A program made the translations under genes and the position numbers. A DNA stretch of 64,000 bases from JAAFIP01 sp963775085 (lineage in GTDB: Bacteria; Pseudomonadota; Gammaproteobacteria; Burkholderiales; Burkholderiaceae_C), in the NCBI GenBank assembly GCA_963775085.1, contig CAVZHO010000010.1, forward strand, positions 1-64,000, given 5' to 3'. The notes under the pieces were generated by a model. That model did no database searches and had not been told where the DNA came from. It worked only from the letters and a program-made list of their open reading frames with translations. This document shows positions 25,723 through 34,801 of this stretch, piece after piece. Numbering within the stretch: position 1 is the first letter of the stretch; every line of letters begins with the position of its first letter.

Positions 25723-26040
25723 ATGACCACCGAAACCCTCCCCAACGTCACCCTGACCACCAAAGCCAACGTCTACTTTGACGGCAAATGCGTCAGCCAC
25801 AGTTTTGCACTGGCGGATGGCACAAAAAAATCGGTCGGCGTGGTACTGCCCAGCACACTCACCTTCAACACGGGCGCGCCGGAGATCATGGAATGTGTGG
25901 CGGGCTCGTGTGAGTACAAACTGGCAGGCAGCAGCGTCTGGGTCAAATCCGGCGCAGGCGAAAAATTCAACGTGCCGGGCAACTCCAAGTTTGAGATCAA
26001 AGTGGCCGAGGCTTACCACTACATCTGCCATTTCGGTTAA
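25723..26040 (+). CDS. ppnP: Pyrimidine/purine nucleoside phosphorylase
   Basis: 105 aa cupin of the DUF1255/PpnP family. NVYFDGKCVSHSF, KSVGVVLPSTLTFNT, IMECVAGSCEYKL and the terminal YHYICHFG are family signatures. It phosphorolyses several nucleosides to base and ribose-1-phosphate. It precedes argG on the same strand with a 58-bp gap. Confidence 0.93.
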   Translation: MTTETLPNVTLTTKANVYFDGKCVSHSFALADGTKKSVGVVLPSTLTFNTGAPEIMECVAGSCEYKLAGSSVWVKSGAGEKFNVPGNSKFEIKVAEAYHYICHFG

Positions 26041-26098
26041 CACCCCGTTGATTGCAACCCCACACGCAGCCCCTTCGCACTGACCCAACCTTTCCCCT

Positions 26099-27427
26099 AT
26101 GGCCACCATTCTTCAAAACCTCCCCGTCGGCCAAAAAGTCGGCATCGCCTTTTCGGGCGGCCTGGACACCAGCGCCGCGCTGCGCTGGATGAAAAACAAG
26201 GGCGCCGTGCCCTACGCCTACACCGCCAACCTGGGCCAGCCCGACGAGCCAGACTACGACGAGATTCCGCGCAAGGCGATGGAATACGGCGCAGAAAAAG
26301 CCCGTTTGATCGACTGCCGATCGCAACTCGCCGCCGAAGGCATTGCCGCACTGCAAGCGGGCGCGTTCCACATCAGCACCGCAGGCATCACCTACTTCAA
26401 CACCACGCCGCTGGGCCGCGCGGTGACGGGCACCATGCTGGTGTCAGCGATGAAGGACGACAACGTCAACATCTGGGGCGACGGCTCTACCTTCAAGGGC
26501 AATGACATCGAGCGTTTTTACCGCTACGGCCTGCTCACCAACCCCGATTTGAAGATCTACAAACCCTGGCTCGACCAGCTCTTCATCGACGAGCTGGGTG
26601 GCCGCGCAGAGATGAGCGCGTTCATGACCAAAGAGGGCTTTGGCTACAAGATGTCGGCCGAAAAAGCCTACAGCACCGACAGCAATATGCTGGGCGCGAC
26701 GCATGAGGCCAAAGACCTGGAGTTTTTGAGCAGCGGCATGAAAATTGTCAACCCCATCATGGGCGTGCCCTTTTGGCGTGACGACTGCGTGGTAAAGGCT
26801 GAAACCGTCAGCGTGCGCTTTGAAGAAGGCATGCCCGTCGCACTGAACGGCAAAACCTTTGCCTGCACCGTAGAGCTGATTCTGGAAGCCAACCGCATCG
26901 GTGGCCGTCACGGCCTGGGCATGAGCGACCAGATCGAGAACCGCATCATCGAAGCCAAGAGTCGCGGCATCTACGAAGCGCCCGGCCTGGCATTGCTCTT
27001 CATCGCCTACGAGCGGCTGGTGACAGGCATTCACAACGAAGACACCATCGAGCAGTACCGCATGAACGGCCTCAAACTGGGCCGCCTGCTCTACCAAGGC
27101 CGCTGGTTTGACCCGCAGGCCATCATGCTGCGCGAAAGCGCCCAGCGCTGGATCGCCCGCGCTATCACGGGTGAAGTGACCATCGAACTGCGCCGGGGTA
27201 ACGACTATTCGCTGCTCAACACCGAGAGCCAAAACCTCACCTACAAACCCGAGCGCCTGTCCATGGAAAAGGTAGAAGACGCGCCCTTTTCCCCGGCAGA
27301 CCGCATCGGCCAGCTCACCATGCGCAACCTGGACATTGTGGACACGCGGGACAAGCTGGACATTTACACCAAGGCTGGGCTGCTGGCCGTGGGCAGTGGT
27401 AACGCCATGCCTAAGCTGGGACAGTGA
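26099..27427 (+). CDS. argG: Argininosuccinate synthase
   Basis: 442 aa, the long ArgG type of E. coli and many proteobacteria. The ATP pyrophosphatase loop is FSGGLDTSAAL. It joins citrulline and aspartate in arginine synthesis. Motifs GDGSTFKGNDIERFYRYGLL and AYSTDSNMLGATHEAKDLE are well conserved. No ARG-box was searched for. Confidence 0.97.
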   Translation: MATILQNLPVGQKVGIAFSGGLDTSAALRWMKNKGAVPYAYTANLGQPDEPDYDEIPRKAMEYGAEKARLIDCRSQLAAEGIAALQAGAFHISTAGITYFNTTPLGRAVTGTMLVSAMKDDNVNIWGDGSTFKGNDIERFYRYGLLTNPDLKIYKPWLDQLFIDELGGRAEMSAFMTKEGFGYKMSAEKAYSTDSNMLGATHEAKDLEFLSSGMKIVNPIMGVPFWRDDCVVKAETVSVRFEEGMPVALNGKTFACTVELILEANRIGGRHGLGMSDQIENRIIEAKSRGIYEAPGLALLFIAYERLVTGIHNEDTIEQYRMNGLKLGRLLYQGRWFDPQAIMLRESAQRWIARAITGEVTIELRRGNDYSLLNTESQNLTYKPERLSMEKVEDAPFSPADRIGQLTMRNLDIVDTRDKLDIYTKAGLLAVGSGNAMPKLGQ

Positions 27428-27529
27428 TTTTGAGCGAAGCGGGCCGCTGAAGTAAGGCCCAAGGCACGGCCTGTTGCACAGATCCACCATTAGCCCTACC
27501 ATTGCAAGCAACTTGCAATTGGAAGGCTT

Positions 27530-28111
27530 ATGGTGAAAATCATCTCCAGGCTATTGGCTCGCTGCGTGCTGTTCGCAGTAGCAAGCTACGCCAGTTTGGT
27601 GTCCGCACAAACCGTGGACGAAGCCACTGCGTGGGCCGCGCTGAAAAAACCAGGCACCATCGTGCTGTTTCGCCATGCCATCGCGCCGGGCGGTGGCGAC
27701 CCTCCCGGTCATAGCTTGGACGACTGCAACACCCAGCGCAATCTGGATGATGAAGGCCGCGCACAGGCACGCCGCATCGGCGAGCGTTTTCGGGCCCAGG
27801 GCATCAAGGTTGAGGCGGTGCTCAGCTCGCAATGGTGCCGCACACGCGAGACTGCGCGCTTGGCGTTTCCCGGCCTGCCCAAAGATGCGCCTGCATTCAA
27901 TTCTTTTTTCAGCGACCGCAGCAACGAAGCGGCGCAAACTGCGGCGGCGCGCAGGCAGCTATTGGCTTGGCGGGGTACGGGGGTCTTGGTCGTCGTGACG
28001 CACCAGGTCAACATTACCGCACTCACAGGTATTGCCCCCGCATCGGGTGAAGGCATCGTGCTGCACAAGCAGGGGCATGCTTTGGCGGTGGTGGCAAAAA
28101 TTGCGCCGTGA
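27530..28111 (+). CDS. Secreted histidine phosphatase family protein
   Basis: 193 aa with an N-terminal signal peptide (cleavage after VSA). The phosphohistidine motif is FRHAIA (RHA instead of RHG), with the second Arg in SSQWCRTRETARLA and the second His in VVTHQVNITALTG. The cysteine in DDCNTQRNL is typical of the periplasmic branch. Probably a periplasmic phosphatase; substrate unknown. Confidence 0.85.
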   Translation: MVKIISRLLARCVLFAVASYASLVSAQTVDEATAWAALKKPGTIVLFRHAIAPGGGDPPGHSLDDCNTQRNLDDEGRAQARRIGERFRAQGIKVEAVLSSQWCRTRETARLAFPGLPKDAPAFNSFFSDRSNEAAQTAAARRQLLAWRGTGVLVVVTHQVNITALTGIAPASGEGIVLHKQGHALAVVAKIAP

Positions 28112-28173
28112 ACCCCGGCTTTGTAAGCAAGATTTGGCAAGACACCCAAAAATAAACCCTGATAGAATCAACC

Positions 28174-28205
28174 ACCGGGCCCAAGCAATTGCGCCCGGTT
28201 TTTTT
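28174..28205 (+). terminator. Rho-independent terminator
   Basis: ACCGGGC at 28174-28180 pairs with GCCCGGT at 28193-28199, followed by seven T. It ends the phosphatase transcript. It is also 87 bp before guaC. Confidence 0.8.
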
Positions 28206-28291
28206 ATGCCCGCATTCGGGCTACGAAAAACCGGCACATTCCAAGCGCTCAAACATTTCTGCAACGGAATTTTTGAAAAGGCTTGTGAACC

Positions 28292-29269
28292 ATGGAAATT
28301 TTTGACTACGACAATGTATTGCTCCTCCCACGCAAGTGCCGTGTAGAGTCGCGCAGCGAGTGCGATGCGGGTATTGAGCTGGGCGGGCGCAAGTTTCGCA
28401 TCCCGGTTGTGCCTGCCAACATGAAGACCGTGGTAGACGAAGCCACCTGCATCTGGTTGGCACAAAACGGCTACTTTTATGTGATGCACCGCTTTGACTT
28501 TGACAACGTGCAGTTTGTCAAAGACATGAAAACCAAGGGCCTGTATGCGTCCATCTCGCTGGGCGTGAAAAAACCTGACTACGACACGGTGGACCAGCTC
28601 GTCGCGCTGGGCCTGTGCCCTGACTACATCACCATCGACATCGCCCACGGCCATGCCGACAGCGTCAAGCTCATGATTGCCTGCCTCAAGCAAAAACTGC
28701 CCCAGGCCTTCATCATTGCCGGCAACATCGCCACGCCCGAGGCCATCATCGATCTGGAGAACTGGGGTGCCGATGCCACCAAGATTGGCATTGGCCCGGG
28801 CAAGGTGTGCATCACCAAGCTGAAAACCGGCTTTGGCACCGGCGGCTGGCAACTGAGCGCGCTCAAGTGGTGCGCCCGCGTGGCGACCAAGCCCATCATT
28901 GCCGACGGCGGCATTCGGGAGCATGGCGACATCGCCAAGAGCATCCGCTTTGGAGCCACGATGGTGATGATCGGCTCGATGCTGGCCGGACACGAAGAGT
29001 CACCGGGCAAAACCGTGGAAGTAGACGGCAAGCTGTTCAAAGAATACTACGGCAGTGCCAGCGACTTCAACAAGGGCGAGTACAAACACGTCGAAGGCAA
29101 ACGCATTCTGGAGCCGATCAAAGGCAAGCTGGCCGACACGCTGGTAGAAATGGAGCAGGACGTGCAAAGCTCCATCAGCTACGCCGGCGGCAAAAAGCTT
29201 TTGGACATCCGCAAGGTGAACTATGTGATCTTGGGCGGCGACAATGCGGGTGAGCATCTGCTGATGTAG
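28292..29269 (+). CDS. guaC: GMP reductase
   Basis: 325 aa. NADPH-dependent deamination of GMP to IMP, in purine salvage. IMPDH/GMPR barrel without CBS domains; Cys173 in GPGKVCITK is the catalytic thiol. IADGGIREHGDIAKSIRFGA is the phosphate-binding loop. Short length and lack of CBS exclude IMP dehydrogenase. A terminator separates it from the upstream gene, so it has its own promoter. Confidence 0.93.
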   Translation: MEIFDYDNVLLLPRKCRVESRSECDAGIELGGRKFRIPVVPANMKTVVDEATCIWLAQNGYFYVMHRFDFDNVQFVKDMKTKGLYASISLGVKKPDYDTVDQLVALGLCPDYITIDIAHGHADSVKLMIACLKQKLPQAFIIAGNIATPEAIIDLENWGADATKIGIGPGKVCITKLKTGFGTGGWQLSALKWCARVATKPIIADGGIREHGDIAKSIRFGATMVMIGSMLAGHEESPGKTVEVDGKLFKEYYGSASDFNKGEYKHVEGKRILEPIKGKLADTLVEMEQDVQSSISYAGGKKLLDIRKVNYVILGGDNAGEHLLM

Positions 29270-29300
29270 CCGCTGCTTTTCGAGCAATTGCAGCACCAAA

Positions 29301-29396
29301 AATAGATTCTTTTATCTATTCAAATAATGCTCTTATTTTGCAGTTTTTATAGGCATTTACCAATGGAGCTAGATATGCTAATATCTATTCAAATAA
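29301..29396. promoter_or_regulatory. Candidate operator of the yjjJ-like gene
   Basis: Two exact copies of TATCTATTCAAATAA at 29313-29327 and 29382-29396. Each ends an inverted repeat: AATAGAT(29301-07)/ATCTATT(29314-20) and TAGATAT(29370-76)/ATATCTA(29381-87). They lie within 110 bp of a HipA-like gene that carries its own HTH, as expected for autoregulation. Confidence 0.65.
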
Positions 29397-29408
29397 ACCC
29401 CCATTGGT

Positions 29409-30749
29409 ATGCCACTACCTCGCATCAGCGCCACCATCGAATCCTTGATCGCCGCCTTGGGCGACGAGGCTTTGAGCGCTGCCCAACTGCAAGAGCGCCT
29501 GGGTTGCAGCCAGCCTAGCCTGTCGCGCCTGGTGCGTGCGGCGGGTGCCAGCGTACTCACACTGGGGCGAGCCAAGCAAACGCGCTATGCACGCGCGCGT
29601 GCCACTGGGGCAGAGCAGCCCATCACCATGACGCAGATTGACGCGCAGGGCACACTGCAGCCTTGCGGCAGCTTGCAGGCCATTGGGTTGCTGGCGGGCT
29701 CGCGCACAGTGTGGACATCGCACAGGCGACTGGAGGTGTATGAAGGCCTGCCCTGGTTTGTGGCAGACATGCGGCCACAGGGCTTTATTGGCAGGCAGTT
29801 CCCCAGCCGGGTGCCGCAACTGGGTTTGCCCACCAGCGTGGCAGACTGGAGCGATAACCATGTGTTGGCCGCTCTGTGCGAAGCCGGTGCTGACGAGCCG
29901 GGTGACTTGGTGCTGGGGCGCGCAGCGTTGGATCGCTTTTTGCAGCAAACCGCGCCCGAGCCCATCAGCCAGCGGCGCAAGGCTAGCGTCTACCCCCAGC
30001 TGGCCAGTGATAGCGCTGTGCAGCAGCACAACCCGTCCTCCGCAGTCGGTGAGCAATCCAAATTTACCGCTTATGTGCAGATGCCGCAGGAGGCTGGGCA
30101 CGCTATCGTCAAGTTCAGCCCGCTGGGCAGCGACCCGGTAGCCCAGCGCTGGCGCGATCTGCTGCGCGCCGAACACCACGCGCTGGCCGTGCTAGGCCAG
30201 CACCAGGCCAGCACAGGGCTGCGCGCCGCGCAAGCCCAGCTGATTGATCTGGACCGCCTGTACCTGGAGGTGCGACGTTTTGACCGCATCGGCGCGCGCG
30301 GCCGCACGGGGGTGGTCAGCTTGGGGGCGATAGATGATGTGTATGTCGGCCAGCGGCACAACTGGGTGCAAACCGCTGAGCAACTACAGTGCCTGCGCAT
30401 GCTGCAGGCGCGCGATGTAGAGCGCATCCGCCTGCTCTACGCCTTTGGGCTTTTGATCCACAACACTGACATGCATTTTGGCAACCTGGCGTTGCTACAC
30501 GATGGCCCGGCTAGCAAGCAATTTACGCTGGCCCCCTGCTACGACATGCTGCCCATGCGCTTTGCACCTACTGCGCAAGGACTGCGACCCGTACCAGTAC
30601 CCGCCGTGTTGCCCAAAGCCGATCTGCTCACCGTGTGGCCACAGGCACAGGAACTGGCGCGCGAGTTTTGGCAACGGGTGATCGCCGACAAGACGATCAG
30701 CAGCGGCTTTAAGCAAATTGCCAAATTGGCTATTGCCTCGGCAGGCTAG
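29409..30749 (+). CDS. yjjJ: HipA-family kinase with N-terminal HTH (YjjJ type)
   Basis: 446 aa. N-terminal winged-helix segment (AAQLQERLGCSQPSLSRLVRAAG), then a HipA-like kinase: HNTDMHFGNL is the catalytic Asp/Asn loop and LAPCYDMLPMRF the metal-binding Asp region. YjjJ of E. coli has this same single-gene design, with no separate HipB. HipA phosphorylates GltX; whether this one does is unknown. Repeats before the gene look like its operator. The call as YjjJ rests on architecture and motifs. Confidence 0.88.
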   Translation: MPLPRISATIESLIAALGDEALSAAQLQERLGCSQPSLSRLVRAAGASVLTLGRAKQTRYARARATGAEQPITMTQIDAQGTLQPCGSLQAIGLLAGSRTVWTSHRRLEVYEGLPWFVADMRPQGFIGRQFPSRVPQLGLPTSVADWSDNHVLAALCEAGADEPGDLVLGRAALDRFLQQTAPEPISQRRKASVYPQLASDSAVQQHNPSSAVGEQSKFTAYVQMPQEAGHAIVKFSPLGSDPVAQRWRDLLRAEHHALAVLGQHQASTGLRAAQAQLIDLDRLYLEVRRFDRIGARGRTGVVSLGAIDDVYVGQRHNWVQTAEQLQCLRMLQARDVERIRLLYAFGLLIHNTDMHFGNLALLHDGPASKQFTLAPCYDMLPMRFAPTAQGLRPVPVPAVLPKADLLTVWPQAQELAREFWQRVIADKTISSGFKQIAKLAIASAG

Positions 30750-32085
30750 TCGGTGCATGCAAACTGCGTGCCAGACGCAGCCCGGTAAACTGCCAGCGCG
30801 CATCGCTAGGGAAAAAGTTTCGGTAACTCGCACGGATGTGCGCACGCGGTGTAGCGCACGAGCCGCCGCGCAGCACATATTGATTGACCATGAACTTGCC
30901 GTTGTACTCGCCCACGGCACCCTCCCAGGGCTGGTAGCCGGGGTAGGCCTGGTAGCTGCTGCTAGTCCACTCCCACACATCACCCAGCGCCTGCTGTAGG
31001 CCCGTGCTCTGCCGGGCCACCGGCATGGGGTGCAGGGCGTGGGACTCTACAAAATTGCCCTGCGCTAGCAGCGTGTCAAACTGCGGGGCGACTGCCGCCT
31101 CCCACTCCACCTCGGTGGGCAAGCGCGCGCCTTGGTAGGCGCTGTCGGTGCCGGCCTTCCAGCGCGCAAAGGCATCGGCCTCGTAGTAGCTGATGTGGGT
31201 GATGGGCGTGTGCGGGTCGATGGGTACTTGCCCATGCAGGGTAAAACTGTGCCAACCATCGTGCTTACCGCTTACATCGGCCGCTTGACTCCAGTACATC
31301 GGCGCAGCGACCTGCTGCGTGCGCACCCAGTCCCAGCCCGCAGACAGCCACCAGCGGGCGTCTAGATACCCACCCGCGTGCATAAAGTCGAGCCACTCGC
31401 CATGGGTCACCAGGCGGTGCATCAAAGCGTAAGGTGCTAGGTAGCTGCGGTGGCGTGGGGTTTCATTGTCAAACGCAAAACCTGAGCCCGTATGCCCCAC
31501 ATCCACCAAGCCGCCTTCAAACGCCAGCCACTGGGCCGCCACGGGAGCCACCGCTGCCAGGGGCCAAGACTTTTGGTAGACAGGTTGCAGGGCGTTACAG
31601 GACAGCAGGTGTTTCACGTCGGTCAACAATAACTCTTGGTGCTGCTGCTCATGTTGCAAGCCCAGCTCGACCAAACTCAGCAAGTCTGCATCCGTGCGAA
31701 TGGCCAACAATGCCTGCATACGCTGGTCTACCTGGGCACGCCACTGCAACACCTCGGCCAGCGTAGGGCGGGTGAGTGCGCCGCGCTGGGCACGCGGATG
31801 TTTGTCACCCACACCGTTGTAGTAGCTGTTAAACAGCACGCGAAAAGCTGGGTTGAACGGCACAAAGTGCGCCTCAAAACGCTCCAGGATAAAAGTCTCA
31901 AAAAACCAGGTTGCATGGGCCAAATGCCATTTCACCGGACTGGCATCGGGCATGGATTGGGCTTGGCAGTCTTCAGGGCTGAGCGGGGCTGCCAGGCTCT
32001 GGGTTTGCGCACGTACCCGTGCATAGTGTGCCTGTAGCCTATTGGGGGTGGTAGCCGCTACAGCAGCGTGGGGTTGTGGTTTCAT
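30730..32085 (-). CDS. egtB: EgtB-like sulfoxide synthase (DinB + FGE-sulfatase domains)
   Basis: 451 aa. N-terminal DinB-like helices with KWHLAHATWFFE (His54/His57) and HEQQHQE (His145, His149), the three-His iron site of EgtB; then a formylglycine-generating-enzyme-like domain with PTEVEWEAAV, DVWEWTSSSY and the C-terminal LRGGSCATPRAHIRASYRNF. EgtB joins a thiol to trimethylhistidine in ergothioneine synthesis. No EgtD-type histidine methyltransferase is in the window; the methyltransferase just upstream is of another type. So the true product is uncertain. Confidence 0.85.
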   Translation of the reverse strand: MKPQPHAAVAATTPNRLQAHYARVRAQTQSLAAPLSPEDCQAQSMPDASPVKWHLAHATWFFETFILERFEAHFVPFNPAFRVLFNSYYNGVGDKHPRAQRGALTRPTLAEVLQWRAQVDQRMQALLAIRTDADLLSLVELGLQHEQQHQELLLTDVKHLLSCNALQPVYQKSWPLAAVAPVAAQWLAFEGGLVDVGHTGSGFAFDNETPRHRSYLAPYALMHRLVTHGEWLDFMHAGGYLDARWWLSAGWDWVRTQQVAAPMYWSQAADVSGKHDGWHSFTLHGQVPIDPHTPITHISYYEADAFARWKAGTDSAYQGARLPTEVEWEAAVAPQFDTLLAQGNFVESHALHPMPVARQSTGLQQALGDVWEWTSSSYQAYPGYQPWEGAVGEYNGKFMVNQYVLRGGSCATPRAHIRASYRNFFPSDARWQFTGLRLARSLHAPTSLPRQ

Positions 32086-32097
32086 ACGGCGTTCCGG

Positions 32098-32727
32098 TTA
32101 TTGGCCTTTTACGGTGCCATGGGCGATATAGCCCATGCCCCACTGCGTGCTGTGGTGTTCAAAATGGCTGCAATAGCCTTGCACAATGTCCCAAGGTGCC
32201 CACAGTTCGGCCGCCTTGGCGTTATAGGGCCGATTTTTGGCCCAGGCCAGCAGATTGAGCGGCCCGGTCCACCATGGAAAAAATTTCACCCCGGCCATCG
32301 CTACCCGTGCGCCAGGCTTTGCCTGGCGCATGATGTTGGCAATCGCCTCTGGGGTACGGGACACATCATGCACATAGTTAAACAAAATCGCATCGACGGG
32401 CTCGGGCAACTCCACGGTCTCGGCACTGGTGCACTGGTGCCATAGGTTGGCGTGGGTACCTGCTGCGCAGCGCGCCTGGGCCTGTTCAAACATCTCGGGA
32501 CTCTGTTCAAAGGCCAGCACCCGGCCTTGTGGCGCCACGGCCTCCAGCAGGAGGTCGTAGCTTAAACCTGTACCGGCCCCCACATCCAACACCACGTCAC
32601 CCGGCGTGAGATTGAGTAACGCGATGGTGCGCTTTCGCAGCGGCATGGTGAACTGGGCTGACGCGTCATAGTCTGCCGCTTTGCTACGGTACTTAAGGAT
32701 TGAAATATGGTTGTCGGTCAAATGCAT
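32098..32727 (-). CDS. Class I SAM-dependent methyltransferase
   Basis: 209 aa. The SAM-binding motif is VVLDVGAGTGLSYDLL; motif II-like ILFNYVHDV follows. It is upstream of and only 12 bp from the EgtB homologue, on the same strand, so the two are probably made together. It is shorter than and unlike EgtD. It could alter a histidine or thiol product, but that is conjecture from position. Confidence 0.82.
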   Translation of the reverse strand: MHLTDNHISILKYRSKAADYDASAQFTMPLRKRTIALLNLTPGDVVLDVGAGTGLSYDLLLEAVAPQGRVLAFEQSPEMFEQAQARCAAGTHANLWHQCTSAETVELPEPVDAILFNYVHDVSRTPEAIANIMRQAKPGARVAMAGVKFFPWWTGPLNLLAWAKNRPYNAKAAELWAPWDIVQGYCSHFEHHSTQWGMGYIAHGTVKGQ

Positions 32728-32792
32728 GGGCTAATCTGATAATACGTTTCAATGTTTACCAGTCGTCCTGAACCAGGACTTCTTACAGACTA

Positions 32793-33677
32793 TCACACCC
32801 ACAATTGATTTGCCAATCGGTTCACCCGGTGCCCAGGGGTGACCAGCGCCTCCAGCATGCTGAAATGGTTAAGGCCTGCGATGGCCTCGCACACCGGCAC
32901 AGTCGCCGCTCCCCAGGCGGTTTGAATCAAGCGGTTTTGCCGCAGAAACTCATCACTCTCGTCGCCACCGCACACCGCATACAAGTTGCCGCGCGGCGCT
33001 GCAAAATAGGCCGGGCTACAGAGCTGCACCTGCTGGGCAGTGAGGTGCACGTCGCCCTGCAAATACGGCGTGTGGCGGATCGGCTCCAAATCGTACAAAC
33101 CCGATAGGCCCATGGCATTGCGCACCAGTTGCACTGGCAGATCGGCGGCGAATTGTTGCCACTGGCAGGCCAGCAGCATGGCGGCCAAATGCCCGCCAGC
33201 GGAATGGCCCACGACGGTAATGCGCCTGGGGTCGCCGCCGTACTGGTCGATGTTGCGGTACACCCAGGCCAGGCTGCGCACCATTTGCAGGGTGATGTCC
33301 TCTATCGTCACGCTGCTGTGGGCACCGCACAGCGCGTAGTTGGGCACCACCACGCAGGCACCCGCCTGGGTAAACGCGGGGGCGACAAAGGAATGGTCGG
33401 CCTTGTCCAGGCTGCGCCAGTAGCCGCCGTGGATAAACACCAACACCGGCTGGCCCGTGCCCCCGGCTGGAAAAATATCCAGCAACTCCGCCCCGGTCTT
33501 TCCATAAGATACATCCAGCATGCAGGCCTGCTGCGCACGCACCTGCGTTGATTTGTTTTGCCAGCCCTGCACATGGCGAGTGAGAAAGTCGGGGACTCGC
33601 AGGCGGTTGTTGTACTGGTTGTCCAGGTAGTCGGCATCCCAGACTTTGGTTTTTTGTTTAAGTTTTGTCACAGACAC
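32793..33677 (-). CDS. Alpha/beta hydrolase (esterase / kynurenine formamidase-like)
   Basis: 294 aa. HGGYWRSLDK is the oxyanion motif and GHSAGGHLAAM carries the catalytic Ser; the His is probably in GLNHFSML near the end. This pattern (HGGYW, GHSAGG) is shared by acetyl esterases and the eukaryote-type kynurenine formamidases. No tryptophan-degradation gene is nearby, so the substrate stays open. Divergent from the PhyH gene. Confidence 0.83.
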   Translation of the reverse strand: MSVTKLKQKTKVWDADYLDNQYNNRLRVPDFLTRHVQGWQNKSTQVRAQQACMLDVSYGKTGAELLDIFPAGGTGQPVLVFIHGGYWRSLDKADHSFVAPAFTQAGACVVVPNYALCGAHSSVTIEDITLQMVRSLAWVYRNIDQYGGDPRRITVVGHSAGGHLAAMLLACQWQQFAADLPVQLVRNAMGLSGLYDLEPIRHTPYLQGDVHLTAQQVQLCSPAYFAAPRGNLYAVCGGDESDEFLRQNRLIQTAWGAATVPVCEAIAGLNHFSMLEALVTPGHRVNRLANQLWV

Positions 33678-33752
33678 TCCTGGTTGTCACCTTTTGCACA
33701 GGATATCGTACCCGGGCTTGCTACACTGTGCCCAATTTCATTGGAGAACCCC

Positions 33753-34625
33753 ATGCGTTTATCGAAAGAGCAGCTCGCCCAATTTGACCGCGACGGTTAT
33801 TTATTCTTCCCCAGCCACTTCAGCCCCGAAGAAACCCAAACCCTGAATGCCGCCGTGCCCGAGCTGTATGCCCGGCGTGAGGCCTACAACGTGCGCGAAA
33901 AGGGTAAGGAAGCCGTGCGCACCAATTTTGCGGCGCACATGTACAGCGAACCGTTTGCCAAGCTGGCCCGCCATCCGCGCATGGTCAAACCGGTGGAAGA
34001 CCTGTTTGGTGAAAAGCTGTACATGCACCAGTTCAAGATCAACGGCAAGATGGCCTTTGAGGGTGATGTGTGGCAGTGGCACCAAGACTACGGCACCTGG
34101 CTGAACGACGACCTGATGCCCACTGAACGCGCCATGAACGTGGCCATCTTTCTGGACGATGTGAACGAGTACAACGGCCCGCTGATGTTCATCCCCGGCA
34201 GCCACAAAAAAGGCGTCATCGATGCCAAGCATGACCTCACCACGACGAGCTATCCGCTCTGGACGGTGGACAATCAACTCATCGCCCAACTGGTGGAGCG
34301 TGCGGGTGGCAAGCAGGGCGGCATCGTCAGCCCCAAAGGCCCGGCAGGTTCGATGATTTTGTTCCACAGCTGCCTGGTGCATGCTTCGTCGGCCAACCTG
34401 TCGCCGTTTAACCGCGTCGCCGTGTATTTGAGCCTGTGCGCGGTCAGCAACCACATCCGCCGCCACAAGCGCCCTGAGTACATCGCCCACCGCGACTTCA
34501 CGCCGATTGACTGCTTGCCCGATGATTGCCTGCTGAAAAACTACCCAGTCGATTTGCCGTGGAAAGATGGCGTACCAGCCAGTGCGCTGGAGACTTCGCT
34601 GGAAGAACTTGAAATTGCGGCTTGA
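33753..34625 (+). CDS. Phytanoyl-CoA dioxygenase (PhyH) family oxygenase
   Basis: 290 aa from ATG 33753, which has GGAGAA upstream; the frame opens earlier but over the divergent hydrolase gene. Fe(II)/2-oxoglutarate oxygenase: WQWHQDYGTW gives the His-x-Asp and HSCLVHASS the distal His; RVAVYLSL holds the Arg. Family includes proline and ectoine hydroxylases; the substrate is unknown. A dehydrogenase gene follows on the same strand after the R2 repeat. Confidence 0.85.
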   Translation: MRLSKEQLAQFDRDGYLFFPSHFSPEETQTLNAAVPELYARREAYNVREKGKEAVRTNFAAHMYSEPFAKLARHPRMVKPVEDLFGEKLYMHQFKINGKMAFEGDVWQWHQDYGTWLNDDLMPTERAMNVAIFLDDVNEYNGPLMFIPGSHKKGVIDAKHDLTTTSYPLWTVDNQLIAQLVERAGGKQGGIVSPKGPAGSMILFHSCLVHASSANLSPFNRVAVYLSLCAVSNHIRRHKRPEYIAHRDFTPIDCLPDDCLLKNYPVDLPWKDGVPASALETSLEELEIAA

Positions 34626-34630
34626 GTGGT

Positions 34631-34793
34631 TTTAGGTAACGTTAAAAACGCAAAAATTACGCGGAAAACGCCAAAAAAATACAATAAAAACTCAAAACAA
34701 AATTGCGTAATCACTCGCCTGTCTCTGCCGAAAAATTTTTCTTTTTTTGCGTTTTAGCGTAATTTTTGCGCTTTTCGCGTTACCTAAAACACC
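34631..34793 (+). repeat. R2 AT-rich inverted-repeat element, copy 1
   Basis: Begins TTTTAGGTAACG and ends CGTTACCTAAAA, with further inner pairs such as CGCAAAAATTACG and CGTAATTTTTGCG. It forms a long hairpin and fills the gap between the PhyH and SAF dehydrogenase genes. A related copy lies at 55286-55425. Confidence 0.8.
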
Positions 34794-34801
34794 AATCAGC
34801 C

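Noticed and set aside
26444..27511. 355-codon minus-strand frame opposite argG
   Set aside because: Antisense shadow of a highly conserved gene; composition unlike a real protein.
28170..28291. Purine riboswitch before guaC
   Set aside because: Only one simple hairpin with a T-run is seen; no three-way junction or conserved aptamer loops. A terminator explains it.
34631..34793. R2 copy 1 as an ordinary terminator of the PhyH gene
   Set aside because: It is far longer than a terminator, and its ends recur at 55.4 kb within an operon, so a repeat family fits better; it may still hinder transcription.
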